From NCBI GenBank assembly GCA_002791545.1, contig PFXG01000052.1:1-34347 (forward strand): a DNA stretch of 34,347 nucleotides, written 5' to 3'. A program made the translations under genes and the position numbers. Below, piece after piece: positions 9,380-17,215 of the stretch. The notes beneath the pieces were generated by a model, which was given only the letters and a program-made list of their open reading frames with translations, did not search any database and was not told where the DNA came from. The DNA is from Zetaproteobacteria bacterium CG_4_9_14_3_um_filter_49_83. GTDB taxonomy: Bacteria; Pseudomonadota; Zetaproteobacteria; Mariprofundales; Mariprofundaceae. How positions within the stretch are numbered: the stretch's first letter is position 1; each line of letters begins with the position of its first letter.

Positions 9380-10219
9380 ATGGCAGATCAACAGAATTCC
9401 CCCGCAGGTAATTTGTTACCCGGCATCAAGAATGTGATTGCTGTGGCGTCCGGAAAGGGTGGTGTAGGCAAATCCACGACAGCTGCCAACCTGGCTGTGG
9501 CGCTGGCTCAGAAAGGGTTGAAAATCGGATTACTCGATGCGGATATTTACGGACCTTCAATGCCACGGATGCTTGGTCTTGAAGGCATCAAACCGGAATT
9601 TGATGTTGAAAGTCAGCAACTTTATCCGCTTGAAAACTTTTCTGTTAAAGTGATGTCGATCGGTTTTTTGATTGATGCAGATCAGGCCATGGTCTGGCGC
9701 GGGCCGATGGTGGCTGGTGCTCTGACGCAATTGATGCGTGATGTGGCTTGGGGTGAGCTGGATATCATGATTGTGGATATGCCGCCTGGCACTGGCGATG
9801 CTCAACTGACATTGTCGCAGCAGGTGAAGCTCGCTGGCGCGGTAATGGTGACGACGCCGCAGGATATTGCGCTGATCGATTGCCGCAAAGGCATCCAGAT
9901 GTTTGATAAAGTGCATGTGCCGACGCTGGGTATAGTGGAGAACATGAGTATGTTCTGCTGTCCGGGTTGCGGACATCAAAGCCCTATCTTTGCTGAGGGT
10001 GGCGCGCAGAAGCTGGCCGATGAATACAAGGTGGATGTGATTGCCCGCGTGCCGCTGGATATGCGTATACGTGAAGGCGGAGATGCCGGAGCGCCGTTAA
10101 TGGTTGCACATCCGGATAGCGAACAGGCGGCGATTTATCGTCAGATGGCCGATGTGGTGTATGAGAAAGTCAGCAAGCTGAACAAGAGGAAAATAAACAT
10201 TCCGGTGATGCAGATGTAA
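9380..10219 (+). CDS. apbC: Mrp/ApbC (NBP35-like) iron-sulfur cluster carrier ATPase
   Basis: This cytoplasmic P-loop ATPase of the MinD/Mrp family is thought to carry and deliver Fe-S clusters to apo-proteins. The deviant Walker A motif GKGGVGKS is near residues 23-32, followed by the DADIYGPS switch and the MPPGTGD segment. A CPGC pair (in MFCCPGCGHQ) is the cluster-binding site that bridges the dimer. At 279 residues the protein lacks the N-terminal MIP18/DUF59 domain of long Mrp proteins such as E. coli Mrp, so it is the short NBP35-like form. The ATG at 9380 has GAGAGG about 7 bases upstream. The gene is convergent with acyP. Confidence 0.93.
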   Translation: MADQQNSPAGNLLPGIKNVIAVASGKGGVGKSTTAANLAVALAQKGLKIGLLDADIYGPSMPRMLGLEGIKPEFDVESQQLYPLENFSVKVMSIGFLIDADQAMVWRGPMVAGALTQLMRDVAWGELDIMIVDMPPGTGDAQLTLSQQVKLAGAVMVTTPQDIALIDCRKGIQMFDKVHVPTLGIVENMSMFCCPGCGHQSPIFAEGGAQKLADEYKVDVIARVPLDMRIREGGDAGAPLMVAHPDSEQAAIYRQMADVVYEKVSKLNKRKINIPVMQM

Positions 10220-10225
10220 TAGAAT

Positions 10226-10264
10226 GAAGCTTTAGCGGATAAAAAAACCTTCCGCTAAAGCTTC
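10226..10264. repeat. Perfect 14-bp inverted repeat at convergent gene ends
   Basis: GAAGCTTTAGCGGA (10226-10239) and its exact complement (10251-10264) flank an 11-base loop containing seven A. The hairpin starts 6 bases after the mrp stop and covers the last codons and stop of acyP. It probably acts as a terminator or 3'-end stabiliser, although the T-run (read leftward) is in the loop rather than after the stem. Confidence 0.65.
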
Positions 10265-10507
10265 GTAACTGCATGGTTTGGCTTGCATATGGTCGACATG
10301 GGCAAATGCAGGGCCGGACTCAAGCCATGTTTTCATGCGAGCTATGGCACTGGCGTTGCCGCCAACCATTGCTTCAACCCGTCCGTCGGGAAGGTTTCTC
10401 ACCCAGCCTCGAATGCCAATCTTTTGTGCCTGCTGCTGCGTGTGGTAACGGAATCCGACGCCCTGAACGCGGCCGGAAACAAAGATATGCCAGGCTTCCA
10501 TGTGCAT
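10232..10507 (-). CDS. acyP: Acylphosphatase
   Basis: This is a small cytoplasmic enzyme that hydrolyses carboxyl-phosphate bonds of acyl phosphates. The 91-residue single domain carries the signature GRVQGVGFRY, with catalytic Arg20, and GWVRNLPDG, with catalytic Asn38. Both are intact, and length and fold order are typical. The start at 10507 lies 14 bases after the nadB stop, so the two genes are probably co-transcribed. The ribosome site is weak (AATAAG), and Met3 (10501) is an alternative start. The last codons lie inside a perfect inverted repeat shared with the end of mrp. Confidence 0.93.
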   Translation of the reverse strand: MHMEAWHIFVSGRVQGVGFRYHTQQQAQKIGIRGWVRNLPDGRVEAMVGGNASAIARMKTWLESGPAFAHVDHMQAKPCSYEALAEGFFIR

Positions 10508-10521
10508 CTTATTCGATGCTC

Positions 10522-12123
10522 TTAAAGCTGTTCCGGCCAGAGGACGGTATCCCCGGCATGCTTAAGTGTCTTCGGGTGATCTTTGGAGTAATGCAAGCCG
10601 CGTGATTCCTGTCGCTGCTGAGCGCTGCGCACGATTAGATCGGCAACGATAGACAGGTTTCTTAATTCGATCAAATCGCGGCTGATGGGGTAGTGCCAGT
10701 AATAACTGGCAATTTCATCGTGAATGACGCGCAAACGCCTGCGGGCACGACGCAACCATTCATCCGAGCGAACAATGCCGACATAGTTGGACATGGTGAG
10801 GCGGATTTCATCCCAGTTTTGCTTGATCTGGATACGTTCGGTTTCCGGAGACAGGCCGGAGTCATCCCATTCCGGCAAAGCCATGCGGGTGCAGTCATGG
10901 GAGCTGGCAAGAATAGCTTTGGCGCAATAGTCGGCCATCACCAGACACTCAAGAAGGGAATTGCTGGCCAGACGGTTGGCACCGTGCAAGCCAGTGGCTG
11001 CTGATTCACCGATAACATATAATGCGTCAATTGTGGTGCGTCCGGCAACGTCGGTTTTAACGCCGCCGCATAGGTAATGCGATGCCGGAACAATCGGTAC
11101 AGGTTCGTTAATCATATCAATGCCAACATCGAGAAGCCGCTGCATGATGTTGGGAAAGTGCGCCTGAATGGTTGCTTTGCCAATAGGGCGGGCATCAAGA
11201 AACATGCAGTCTTTACCCTGTTTTTTCATTTCGTGATCAATGGCGCGGGCTACAATATCACGCGGTGCAAGTTCGCCGCTTTCGTGATAATCGAAGGCAA
11301 ATCTGCGTTGCTGTGCATCGACCAGAATGGCGCCCTCACCGCGCAGCGCTTCGCTGAGCAACATCGTTGAACCGCCGGGGTGAAACAGACAGGTGGGGTG
11401 GAACTGAATAAATTCCAGATTCATCACCGGGCATCCGGCGCGCCAGGCCATGGCGATACCATCACCGGTAGCAGCATGCGGATTGGAGGTGTAATGGTAG
11501 ACTTTACCTGCTCCACCAGTGGCCAGAATGGTATGTGTGGCAGCAACCGTGATGATGTGATTGTCCGGTGTCAGTAAATACACCCCGAGGCATTGATTGG
11601 AGCCACCGTGGCGGCCGAGGCGTCGGCTGGTGATGACGTCGATAGCCATATGCTTGTTCAGACAATGGATATTCGGGTGTGCCAGCACATGATTTAACAG
11701 AGTTTCACCAATGGCCCGACCTGTCGCATCTTTGGCATGTGCAATCCGGCGAGCACTATGGCCGCCTTCACGCGTTAAATGAAGCGTATCGGTATCCACC
11801 AGCGTATCGAACGGAGTACCCAGGTTTTTGAGCTCCTGAATGAATGCGCCACCCTGTGCGACGATTTCGCGCACCACATCCTCATGGCACAGGCCAACTC
11901 CGGCTTTTAAGGTGTCTTGAATGTGCGCATCGTAGGAGTCTTCACCATCCATGACGCCGGCAATGCCGCCCTGTGCCTGATAGGTGTTGGACATATTGAA
12001 GTCGCCTTTGTTGACGATGCCAACCTGTCCGTGGTCAGCCAGACGCAACGCCGTCAGCAGACCGGCAGCGCCGCTGCCGATAATCAGAAAATCAAAAGTC
12101 AGATGAGAATTGGAATAGTTCAC
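10522..12123 (-). CDS. nadB: L-aspartate oxidase
   Basis: This FAD-dependent enzyme oxidises L-aspartate to iminoaspartate, the first step of de novo NAD synthesis; NadA then uses the product. The N-terminal FAD motif GSGAAGL (about residues 16-22) is followed by TYQAQGGIAG, the substrate-site REGGHSARRI, LATGGAGKVY, EFIQFHPT, LSEALRGEG and the C-terminal GLHGANRLASNSLLE, all in the normal order for NadB. The length of 533 residues is typical. The NadB-type spacing, with no quinone or haem partner subunit nearby, argues against a succinate dehydrogenase flavoprotein. It is followed by acyP and diverges from rseC with only 44 bases between starts. nadA and nadC are not in the window. Confidence 0.96.
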   Translation of the reverse strand: MNYSNSHLTFDFLIIGSGAAGLLTALRLADHGQVGIVNKGDFNMSNTYQAQGGIAGVMDGEDSYDAHIQDTLKAGVGLCHEDVVREIVAQGGAFIQELKNLGTPFDTLVDTDTLHLTREGGHSARRIAHAKDATGRAIGETLLNHVLAHPNIHCLNKHMAIDVITSRRLGRHGGSNQCLGVYLLTPDNHIITVAATHTILATGGAGKVYHYTSNPHAATGDGIAMAWRAGCPVMNLEFIQFHPTCLFHPGGSTMLLSEALRGEGAILVDAQQRRFAFDYHESGELAPRDIVARAIDHEMKKQGKDCMFLDARPIGKATIQAHFPNIMQRLLDVGIDMINEPVPIVPASHYLCGGVKTDVAGRTTIDALYVIGESAATGLHGANRLASNSLLECLVMADYCAKAILASSHDCTRMALPEWDDSGLSPETERIQIKQNWDEIRLTMSNYVGIVRSDEWLRRARRRLRVIHDEIASYYWHYPISRDLIELRNLSIVADLIVRSAQQRQESRGLHYSKDHPKTLKHAGDTVLWPEQL

Positions 12124-12131
12124 GGCAGTAG

Positions 12132-12161
12132 TTTACTACAAACATGGGCTGTGGGTATAGT
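12132..12161 (+). promoter_or_regulatory. Candidate rseC promoter, possibly giving a leaderless mRNA
   Basis: TTTACT (12132-12137) and TATAGT (12156-12161) are separated by 18 bases and resemble a sigma-70 promoter. The ATG of rseC is at 12168, about where transcription would begin, and it has no Shine-Dalgarno sequence. The mRNA may therefore start at or near the start codon. Confidence 0.4.
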
Positions 12162-12167
12162 TGGCAC

Positions 12168-12623
12168 ATGCAGCAGATATTAACAGTTATCGAAGTGTCA
12201 GGTTCCGATGCGATTGTCCTGGGTGAACGTGCATCTTCCTGTCATTCGTGTGCAGGCAAAACATCATGTTCCACGCTGGGATCGTGGAATCAGCGTACGG
12301 TTCACATCCGTATTGAAAACCGATTGCATGCTAAAGTAGGAGATCGGGTGGTGGTGGAAGTGCCGGACAGCTGGCTGATCAAGGTGGCTTTTCGCCTGTA
12401 TGGCCTGCCGATGTTCGGTTTCCTCGGCGGAGGTATGCTGGGCTTATGGCTGGCTGAATTGTTTCAGATCTCTGCTGAAGCCAGCTCAGCCATAGGCGGC
12501 ATCGTTGGTGCCTGTCTGGTTTATCTGCTGTTGTGGCGCAGTGAAGAAGTGATGGATGCGACGATGGTTCGTATCGACTCTCACGCGGCCTGCAATCACG
12601 AGCTTATTTCAATCAGACATTAA
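12168..12623 (+). CDS. rseC: RseC/MucC family membrane protein
   Basis: This is an inner-membrane protein of the SoxR-reducing/RseC family, which in E. coli modulates the sigma-E envelope stress system and helps reduce SoxR. It has 151 residues. A cysteine cluster near the N-terminus (CHSC, then C after five residues) is typical of the family. A cytoplasmic beta-rich part follows (VKVGDRVVVEVP-like), then two transmembrane helices (about residues 73-95 and 105-125). The ATG at 12168 is chosen because homologous sequence begins there; the frame is open for eight more codons. It diverges from nadB and overlaps the end of ychF tail to tail by 11 bases. No rpoE, rseA or rseB is nearby, so a role in sigma-E control here is inferred from family only. 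Confidence 0.85.
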   Translation: MQQILTVIEVSGSDAIVLGERASSCHSCAGKTSCSTLGSWNQRTVHIRIENRLHAKVGDRVVVEVPDSWLIKVAFRLYGLPMFGFLGGGMLGLWLAELFQISAEASSAIGGIVGACLVYLLLWRSEEVMDATMVRIDSHAACNHELISIRH

Positions 12624-13707
12624 AGCGGAAGTGCATGATGTCGCCATCTTTGACGATGTATTCTTTGCCTTCCAGGCGCATTTTTCCTGCTTCCTTAGCT
12701 TTGGCTTCGCCGCCCAGAGATACGAAATCACCAAAGGTGATCGTTTCAGCGCGAATGAAGCCTTTTTCAAAGTCGTTGTGAATGACTGCGGCAGCCTTAG
12801 GTGCGGTGTCGCCCTGATGAATAGTCCAGGCGCGTACTTCCTTCACGCCTGCAGTGAAGTAGGTGATCAGGTTGAGCAGTTTATAAGCTGTGCGAATGAC
12901 GATGTTTAAGCCGGGTTCAGACAATCCCAGGTCAGCAAGAAATTCGCTTTTAGACTCTTCGTCCATTTCGGATAGTTCAGCTTCAATCTGTGCTGAAACA
13001 ACGGCGACTTCCGCTTGTTCAGCGGCGGCAAATTCACGTACCTGATCAACAAGCGCATTACCATCGGGAAGGGATGCATCATCCACATTGGCAATGTACA
13101 GAACCGGCTTAATCGTTAACAGGCATAATTCCCGTATTTTCAGCTTTTCGTCGTCATTCAGCGATTGGCGGCGAACCGGTGTTCCATCTTCAAGACCCTT
13201 CAGAATGCGCTGTTGTAATTCGAGCAGGGTCAGCATGTCTTTGTTACCGGTTTTACTTTGCTTCTGGGTGCGCTCAACAGCCTTTTGCAGGCTCTCCATG
13301 TCTTTTAACATTAGCTCGGTATCGATGGTTTCGATGTCGGAAACTGGATCAACTTTATTGGAAACGTGGGTGACGTTCTCATCTTCGAAGCAACGCACAA
13401 CATGCGCAATGGCTGAGCATTCACGGATATTGGCGAGAAATTTGTTGCCCAGGCCTTCGCCGCTGGCTGCGCCGGCAACAAGTCCGGCAATATCAACAAA
13501 TTCGACAATAGCATGTTGGATTGCCTGAGGATTGACGATTTTGGACAGAGCATCAATGCGTGCGTCGGGAACTTTAACGATACCTACGTTCGGATCGATG
13601 GTGCAGAAGGGGTAATTGGCTGCTTCTGCGCCGCCGCCGTTAAGCGCGTTGAACAGAGTGGATTTTCCGACATTGGGTAATCCGACGATTCCGATACTTA
13701 AAGCCAT
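12613..13707 (-). CDS. ychF: Redox-regulated ATPase/GTPase YchF (Obg-like)
   Basis: This ribosome-associated P-loop NTPase of the Obg/OLA1 family prefers ATP. The 364-residue length matches the family. The G1 loop GLPNVGKST is at residues 9-17, the G3 segment DIAGLVAGA follows, then the helical coiled-coil insert and a C-terminal TGS domain (AWTIHQGDTAPKAA and MHFRFNV end). The start at 13707 is set by a strong TAGGAG seven bases upstream and by homology beginning MALSIGIVG; the frame is open for 70 further codons into pth sequence but those are not coding. It lies 10 bases after pth, as the last gene of the rplY-pth-ychF cluster. Confidence 0.96.
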   Translation of the reverse strand: MALSIGIVGLPNVGKSTLFNALNGGGAEAANYPFCTIDPNVGIVKVPDARIDALSKIVNPQAIQHAIVEFVDIAGLVAGAASGEGLGNKFLANIRECSAIAHVVRCFEDENVTHVSNKVDPVSDIETIDTELMLKDMESLQKAVERTQKQSKTGNKDMLTLLELQQRILKGLEDGTPVRRQSLNDDEKLKIRELCLLTIKPVLYIANVDDASLPDGNALVDQVREFAAAEQAEVAVVSAQIEAELSEMDEESKSEFLADLGLSEPGLNIVIRTAYKLLNLITYFTAGVKEVRAWTIHQGDTAPKAAAVIHNDFEKGFIRAETITFGDFVSLGGEAKAKEAGKMRLEGKEYIVKDGDIMHFRFNV

Positions 13708-13717
13708 TGCTATTCTC

Positions 13718-14311
13718 CTAAGCTTGCAGGGTTGCTGACAGGTTTTGCAGGTCGGGTTGAATCTGACAGGACACCCGGTTAATTTCACCAGCCAGAAGTA
13801 AAGGCATACAAACAGCCAGTGCATCGAAGATATGCTTTTCAATGATTTGCTGTTGGGTGCTGGCTTTGCCAAGTACCCAGTCTGTAACGGTACCATGTTC
13901 CGGTCGGCCGATGCCAACTTTCACACGGATATAATCACTGTTTTCCAGGTGCTGATTCAGCGAACGCAGGCCATTATGGCCGCCATGTCCGCCACCTTTT
14001 TTCAGGCGAAGTTTTCCCGGCGCCAAGTCGAGATCATCATAAACAACGATAACATTCTCAGGGGGAATCTGGTGGTAGCGCGCAATTGCACCTATCGCTT
14101 CACCACTGTTGTTCATGAATGTCAGGGGCTTAGCCAGTAGAACTTTTTGGCCACTCCAAGAATGAGTTGCTGTTTCAGCACGAAAACGAGGGGAGTCGTT
14201 AAAACGAATCCCCTCGCGTTGAGCTAGTGCATCGAGAAACCGGAAGCCTACATTATGGCGTGTATCGACATAGCGGTCGCCCGGGTTGCCAAGTCCGACC
14301 AGCAGTTTCAC
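13718..14311 (-). CDS. pth: Peptidyl-tRNA hydrolase
   Basis: This essential cytoplasmic esterase frees tRNA from peptidyl-tRNAs released by stalled ribosomes. It has 197 residues with GLGNPG, TRHNVGF (catalytic His19), PLTFMNNSG, YDDLDL and the GGGHGGHNGLRS loop, all intact and in order. The start is GTG at 14311, preceded by AAGG at 5-base spacing and 9 bases after the rplY stop. The gene is tightly packed between rplY and ychF in the widely conserved order rplY-pth-ychF, so it is most likely read from the rplY promoter. Confidence 0.96.
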   Translation of the reverse strand: MKLLVGLGNPGDRYVDTRHNVGFRFLDALAQREGIRFNDSPRFRAETATHSWSGQKVLLAKPLTFMNNSGEAIGAIARYHQIPPENVIVVYDDLDLAPGKLRLKKGGGHGGHNGLRSLNQHLENSDYIRVKVGIGRPEHGTVTDWVLGKASTQQQIIEKHIFDALAVCMPLLLAGEINRVSCQIQPDLQNLSATLQA

Positions 14312-14320
14312 GGGCCTTAA

Positions 14321-14956
14321 TTACTCGCTGTCTGCTTCGGTCTCTGTGGCAGCTTTTTCAACTGTTGGAGGAACGCAAGTAATCACGGTGTAGTTTACAA
14401 ACTCTTCGTCTGCTTCTGCATCGGCGTGTTGATCAGGGAAGGTGATGCCTTTCGGAGCAACCATATCCTTGATGTGGATAGAGTCACCGATTTGGAGCTT
14501 CGAGCAATCGACTTCAATGTGCTCAGGGATCGAATCGGCACGACATTGAACTGCCAGATGACGACGGATCACATCGATCATGCCACCGGCAACAACGCCC
14601 GGGCATTTTGCATCGTTTATTGCTTCTACAGGAACTTCGACGTCAACAACGTCAGAAGCAGAAACGCGGAAAAAGTCGAGGTGGGTAATGGTTTCCTTGA
14701 GTGGGTCCCATTGGGTGTCTTTCAATAAAACGGTGTTTTTGCCACGTGAACCTTTTACTTTCACTTCAAGCATGGACGTATAAAACGCTTCATCGCTAAG
14801 AAGCTTTGAAACTTCATAGAACTCGACGGAAATAGGCAGGTCCTGTTTGTCGCCACCATAGATGATGCCCGGGATTTTGCCTGCGCGACGCATGCGACGT
14901 GCATGGGCTTTACCCGTTGTTTCACGCACTTCGGCGTTAAGAATAAAATCACTCAT
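14321..14956 (-). CDS. rplY: Ribosomal protein bL25, long CTC form
   Basis: This component of the large ribosomal subunit binds 5S rRNA. The 211-residue length shows the long form with a C-terminal TL5/CTC beta domain. The L25 domain occupies about residues 1-95 (begins with a VRETTGKAHARRMRRAGKIPG-like region), and the acidic tail ends TEADSE. The start at 14956 is preceded by AGGAG at about 8 bases; the longer in-frame extension has no homology and is not used. It heads the rplY-pth-ychF cluster. Confidence 0.95.
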   Translation of the reverse strand: MSDFILNAEVRETTGKAHARRMRRAGKIPGIIYGGDKQDLPISVEFYEVSKLLSDEAFYTSMLEVKVKGSRGKNTVLLKDTQWDPLKETITHLDFFRVSASDVVDVEVPVEAINDAKCPGVVAGGMIDVIRRHLAVQCRADSIPEHIEVDCSKLQIGDSIHIKDMVAPKGITFPDQHADAEADEEFVNYTVITCVPPTVEKAATETEADSE

Positions 14957-15044
14957 GTTGTTATACTCCTGTGTCTTAAAGATAATCCGACGGGTATACC
15001 CGTGACGGAGGTGAAAATAAAAGCGAATCAATAATCAATTCACG

Positions 15045-15069
15045 CCGCTAAAAGCGGAGGCGCACTATA
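15045..15069 (-). promoter_or_regulatory. Candidate rplY promoter -10 and leader hairpin
   Basis: Read leftward, a -10-like TATAGT (15064-15069) is followed by a small hairpin (CCGCT, 3-base loop, AGCGG; 15045-15057), about 90 bases before the rplY start. The -35 is poor. A hairpin at the start of the leader could aid RNA stability or ribosomal-protein feedback, but this is a guess. Confidence 0.3.
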
Positions 15070-15110
15070 ATGGGATAATCCTGAAAAACCAGAGAATCAT
15101 GGCGCAATGC

Positions 15111-15947
15111 TTATTGGCTATGCTCCACATCAAATACATGGGCACGCAGATTGGCAACCCACTGGCGGCCGTTTTGTGTGGCATTCAGATAAGGCATCAC
15201 CGGTTCAATATGGGGGAATGCGCACTTCCAGTAAAAGTGAGAGTAATTCTGGCGCAAATCCCATGGCGTTTTATAGCCAAATTTTTCATTCCAGTTAATT
15301 TCTTCAAACTCGTAAAACAAGGCCGGAATTTTGCGTAAATAATTGGGATCACCCAATTGCCCGAGCATATCGGCAGCACGCACAATAGTGCCAAGATATT
15401 TCGGGTCGCCCGGAGCTTCATCGTCGGGCACCGGAAAGCGGGTCATTTCAATGTATTCGGCGACAAGATCAACATCGATACGGCGCAGCGTGCTTTGTCC
15501 GAAGCGCTCTTTAACAAAAACTTTGCCGCGATCAACGTGATATGGAGCCAGAGCGGCATCGGTTGAGCCAATGGAAAGCTCTACAGTGTCACCATGTTCA
15601 GAGGTGATGAACATGGTTTTGGTATCGCCACGGCAGATGCCTCTGCTGTAGCCGATATCGTGGAACAACATGGCCAGGGTGACATGAAACCAGTCCTCAG
15701 GTGAAATGCCTCCATCAATCAATTGCTTGCCATGCAAAATGGATTGTCCGGCAGATGTTACCATAACGGTATGCTCCAGATCGTGATAAAGCATATTGCT
15801 GTTGGCGATATTCTCCAAAGACAGGCGAGCTGCCCATGAAGCGATTTCACCAAAGGGAGGCTCAGTATTGCCATAATTCAGGGTGTAAAACTCTTCAAGG
15901 TTTTGGCAAAAGGCATCGATTGTAAGCATGTGAGGATTAAGAATCAT
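15111..15947 (-). CDS. HD-domain metal-dependent phosphohydrolase
   Basis: This 278-residue cytoplasmic protein carries the HD superfamily metal site. It has an upstream His region YHDLEHT (about residues 54-60), the HD pair in MLFHDIGY (about 94-101) and a late Asp in RAADMLGQLGD. Such enzymes hydrolyse phosphomonoesters, phosphodiesters or nucleotides. The substrate cannot be told from sequence, and this is not an HD-GYP cyclic-di-GMP phosphodiesterase, because the GYP motif is absent. The start at 15947 is the longest ATG; no strong ribosome site precedes it, so Met7 (15929) is an alternative. It lies alone between rplY and a non-coding spacer. Confidence 0.82.
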   Translation of the reverse strand: MILNPHMLTIDAFCQNLEEFYTLNYGNTEPPFGEIASWAARLSLENIANSNMLYHDLEHTVMVTSAGQSILHGKQLIDGGISPEDWFHVTLAMLFHDIGYSRGICRGDTKTMFITSEHGDTVELSIGSTDAALAPYHVDRGKVFVKERFGQSTLRRIDVDLVAEYIEMTRFPVPDDEAPGDPKYLGTIVRAADMLGQLGDPNYLRKIPALFYEFEEINWNEKFGYKTPWDLRQNYSHFYWKCAFPHIEPVMPYLNATQNGRQWVANLRAHVFDVEHSQ

Positions 15948-16185
15948 GGCTGGCTTTATACTCTTTTTTGGCGCGTATGGTCAAATGTTGATTGCCTGTT
16001 TCAACAACAAGGTGATGGCGCGGGTTAGCAGGCAGGCAGTCTGATTGAATCAAGCGTTTTGATTTGTCGCCAAATTCTCAATACTCCCCAATATGAGGGA
16101 TGTGCAGGTAATTCTCGCGCCATAGTTTGGCGCAAGTGTGATTGGCTGCTCAGGTGACCGGCTTCACGTAAAAGCGATGGAGGTG

Positions 16186-16353
16186 ATGAAAGTGAAATCA
16201 AACAAAAAATCAAAACAAATACAGAAAACTCAGACAGGTGATACGCGGAAAAAGTGGGAGTTTTCGTTGTCTTCATTAACCATAGCAGTATCTCTCGCAT
16301 CGAATGATGATAAAGAAAAAGAATGCGAGCCTCAGCTTAAGAAATTGGCATAA
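16186..16353 (+). CDS. Possible 55-residue lysine-rich small protein
   Basis: The frame begins ATGAAAGTGAAA just after a strong GGAGG (16179-16183). The GTG at 16192 has better spacing (8 bases) than the ATG at 16186. The product is basic at the N-terminus (MKVKSNKKSK), has a short hydrophobic middle (LTIAVSLA) and a charged end with one Cys. I recognise no family. The ribosome site is the main support; the gene stands alone between the HD protein and yciH. Confidence 0.35.
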   Translation: MKVKSNKKSKQIQKTQTGDTRKKWEFSLSSLTIAVSLASNDDKEKECEPQLKKLA

Positions 16354-16401
16354 ATCGATAATCATTTATTTGCAGGAGCGCATGTAATTACCTGGCATCA
16401 G

Positions 16402-16572
16402 ATGTTTTTTATCAGATACGTTGCGCTCTTGCTTGCCCCTTTAGGGTGTAAGATGTTTGTCCCAGCAACACATTCACATCCTTTATCAGCTATCCGTATG
16501 CGCGACTGTGTACAGCTGGTTCAGAACTGGTTGCGAACCAGCATTTGGTTCAATCATCACAACGGTTCATGA
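16402..16572 (+). CDS. Weak 56-residue small frame with hydrophobic N-terminus
   Basis: The frame encodes MFFIRYVALLLAPLGC followed by a His-rich tail. The start resembles a signal or lipoprotein leader, but the residues before the Cys do not fit a lipobox well and there is no Shine-Dalgarno sequence. Part of the frame is the GCTGGTTC/GAACCAGC inverted repeat, which argues that the sequence is not selected for protein. It is listed only so that it is not lost. Confidence 0.12.
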   Translation: MFFIRYVALLLAPLGCKMFVPATHSHPLSAIRMRDCVQLVQNWLRTSIWFNHHNGS

Positions 16573-16582
16573 ACAATCCGGT

Positions 16583-16966
16583 CTAACCGCCTGCCAATTT
16601 AGCCTTAAAGCCTTCACTCTCCAGTAATTGCAGCAGCTTTTCGCGGTGATCTCCCTGGATTTCAATGCTGTTACCTTTGACTGCGCCGCCGCAGCCGAGT
16701 TGACCCTTTAATTTTTTAAGAAGCTGTTTCAGTCCATTTTCATCCAGTGGTAAACCATCAATGACGCATACATTTTTACCGCCACGACCCTTGGATTCCC
16801 TGCGAATGCGAATCCCTTGCTTACCAGGGGTTTTAATCATGGCTTGAGCAGGCGAGGGTTTCTGCTTGGATTTGCCTTTGCCTTTGCTTTTGAATGGATC
16901 ATGCTCCATGACTTTGCCTATCTGGCCATTTTCGGTGGAATAGACGAGGCGCCGATCGTTGCTCAT
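16583..16966 (-). CDS. yciH: SUI1/YciH-family translation initiation factor-like protein
   Basis: This 127-residue protein ends in a SUI1 domain (about residues 50-125), the fold of eukaryotic eIF1. It is recognised by IRIRRESKGRGGK, VCVIDGL and LKGQLGCGGAVK. The N-terminal part is a basic, disordered linker. Bacterial YciH is linked to stress-time control of initiation fidelity. The ATG at 16966 has AAGGAG about 7 bases upstream. It is a single gene, divergent from the pdh operon. Confidence 0.93.
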   Translation of the reverse strand: MSNDRRLVYSTENGQIGKVMEHDPFKSKGKGKSKQKPSPAQAMIKTPGKQGIRIRRESKGRGGKNVCVIDGLPLDENGLKQLLKKLKGQLGCGGAVKGNSIEIQGDHREKLLQLLESEGFKAKLAGG

Positions 16967-17113
16967 GGCTCACTCCTTAATTGGAAGGCGTAGATGACTG
17001 GGTCATCGCGCCGCACATCATGCGGCACTTCTATTTCGGCTGCAATATTCATCAGTAAACGCATCTTTTACCGCATGGGGAATTTATTGCTGTAAATTGC
17101 TTTTTTTGTAATT

Positions 17114-17131
17114 ACCAGAGCATGCCCTGGT
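17114..17131. promoter_or_regulatory. 18-bp dyad upstream of pdhA, candidate operator
   Basis: ACCAG-A-GCATGC-C-CTGGT is a palindrome with a single mismatched position pair, 84 bases before the pdhA start. It has the shape of a repressor operator. It does not match the E. coli PdhR site (TTGGT-N3-ACCAA) in arm order, so the regulator is unknown. Confidence 0.4.
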
Positions 17132-17215
17132 TGAGTAAAAATCCATGATTGTGTTGCCGCACCAGTAAGGGTTGGGCAGCATTCGATTTATTTATTAAAG
17201 TGTATTGGGGGAAAT

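Larger units (their letters stand above)
15948..16582. other. 635-bp spacer with hairpins and possible small genes
   Basis: No gene of normal size is present. It holds a short hairpin GCGCCA/TGGCGC (16117-16133), two candidate small frames (16186-16353 and 16402-16572) and an 8-bp inverted repeat GCTGGTTC/GAACCAGC (16515-16542), within which CTGGTT and AACCAG form an alternative smaller hairpin. No convincing promoter pair was seen. Confidence 0.4.

Noticed and set aside
9240-9437. 65-codon frame overlapping the start of mrp
   Set aside because: It overlaps the well-supported Mrp start in another frame, has no ribosome site and unusual composition.
16025-16300. Leftward 91-codon frame in the spacer before yciH
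   Set aside because: No ribosome site, low-complexity Ser/Leu composition, and it overlaps the hairpin and the better-supported small rightward frame.
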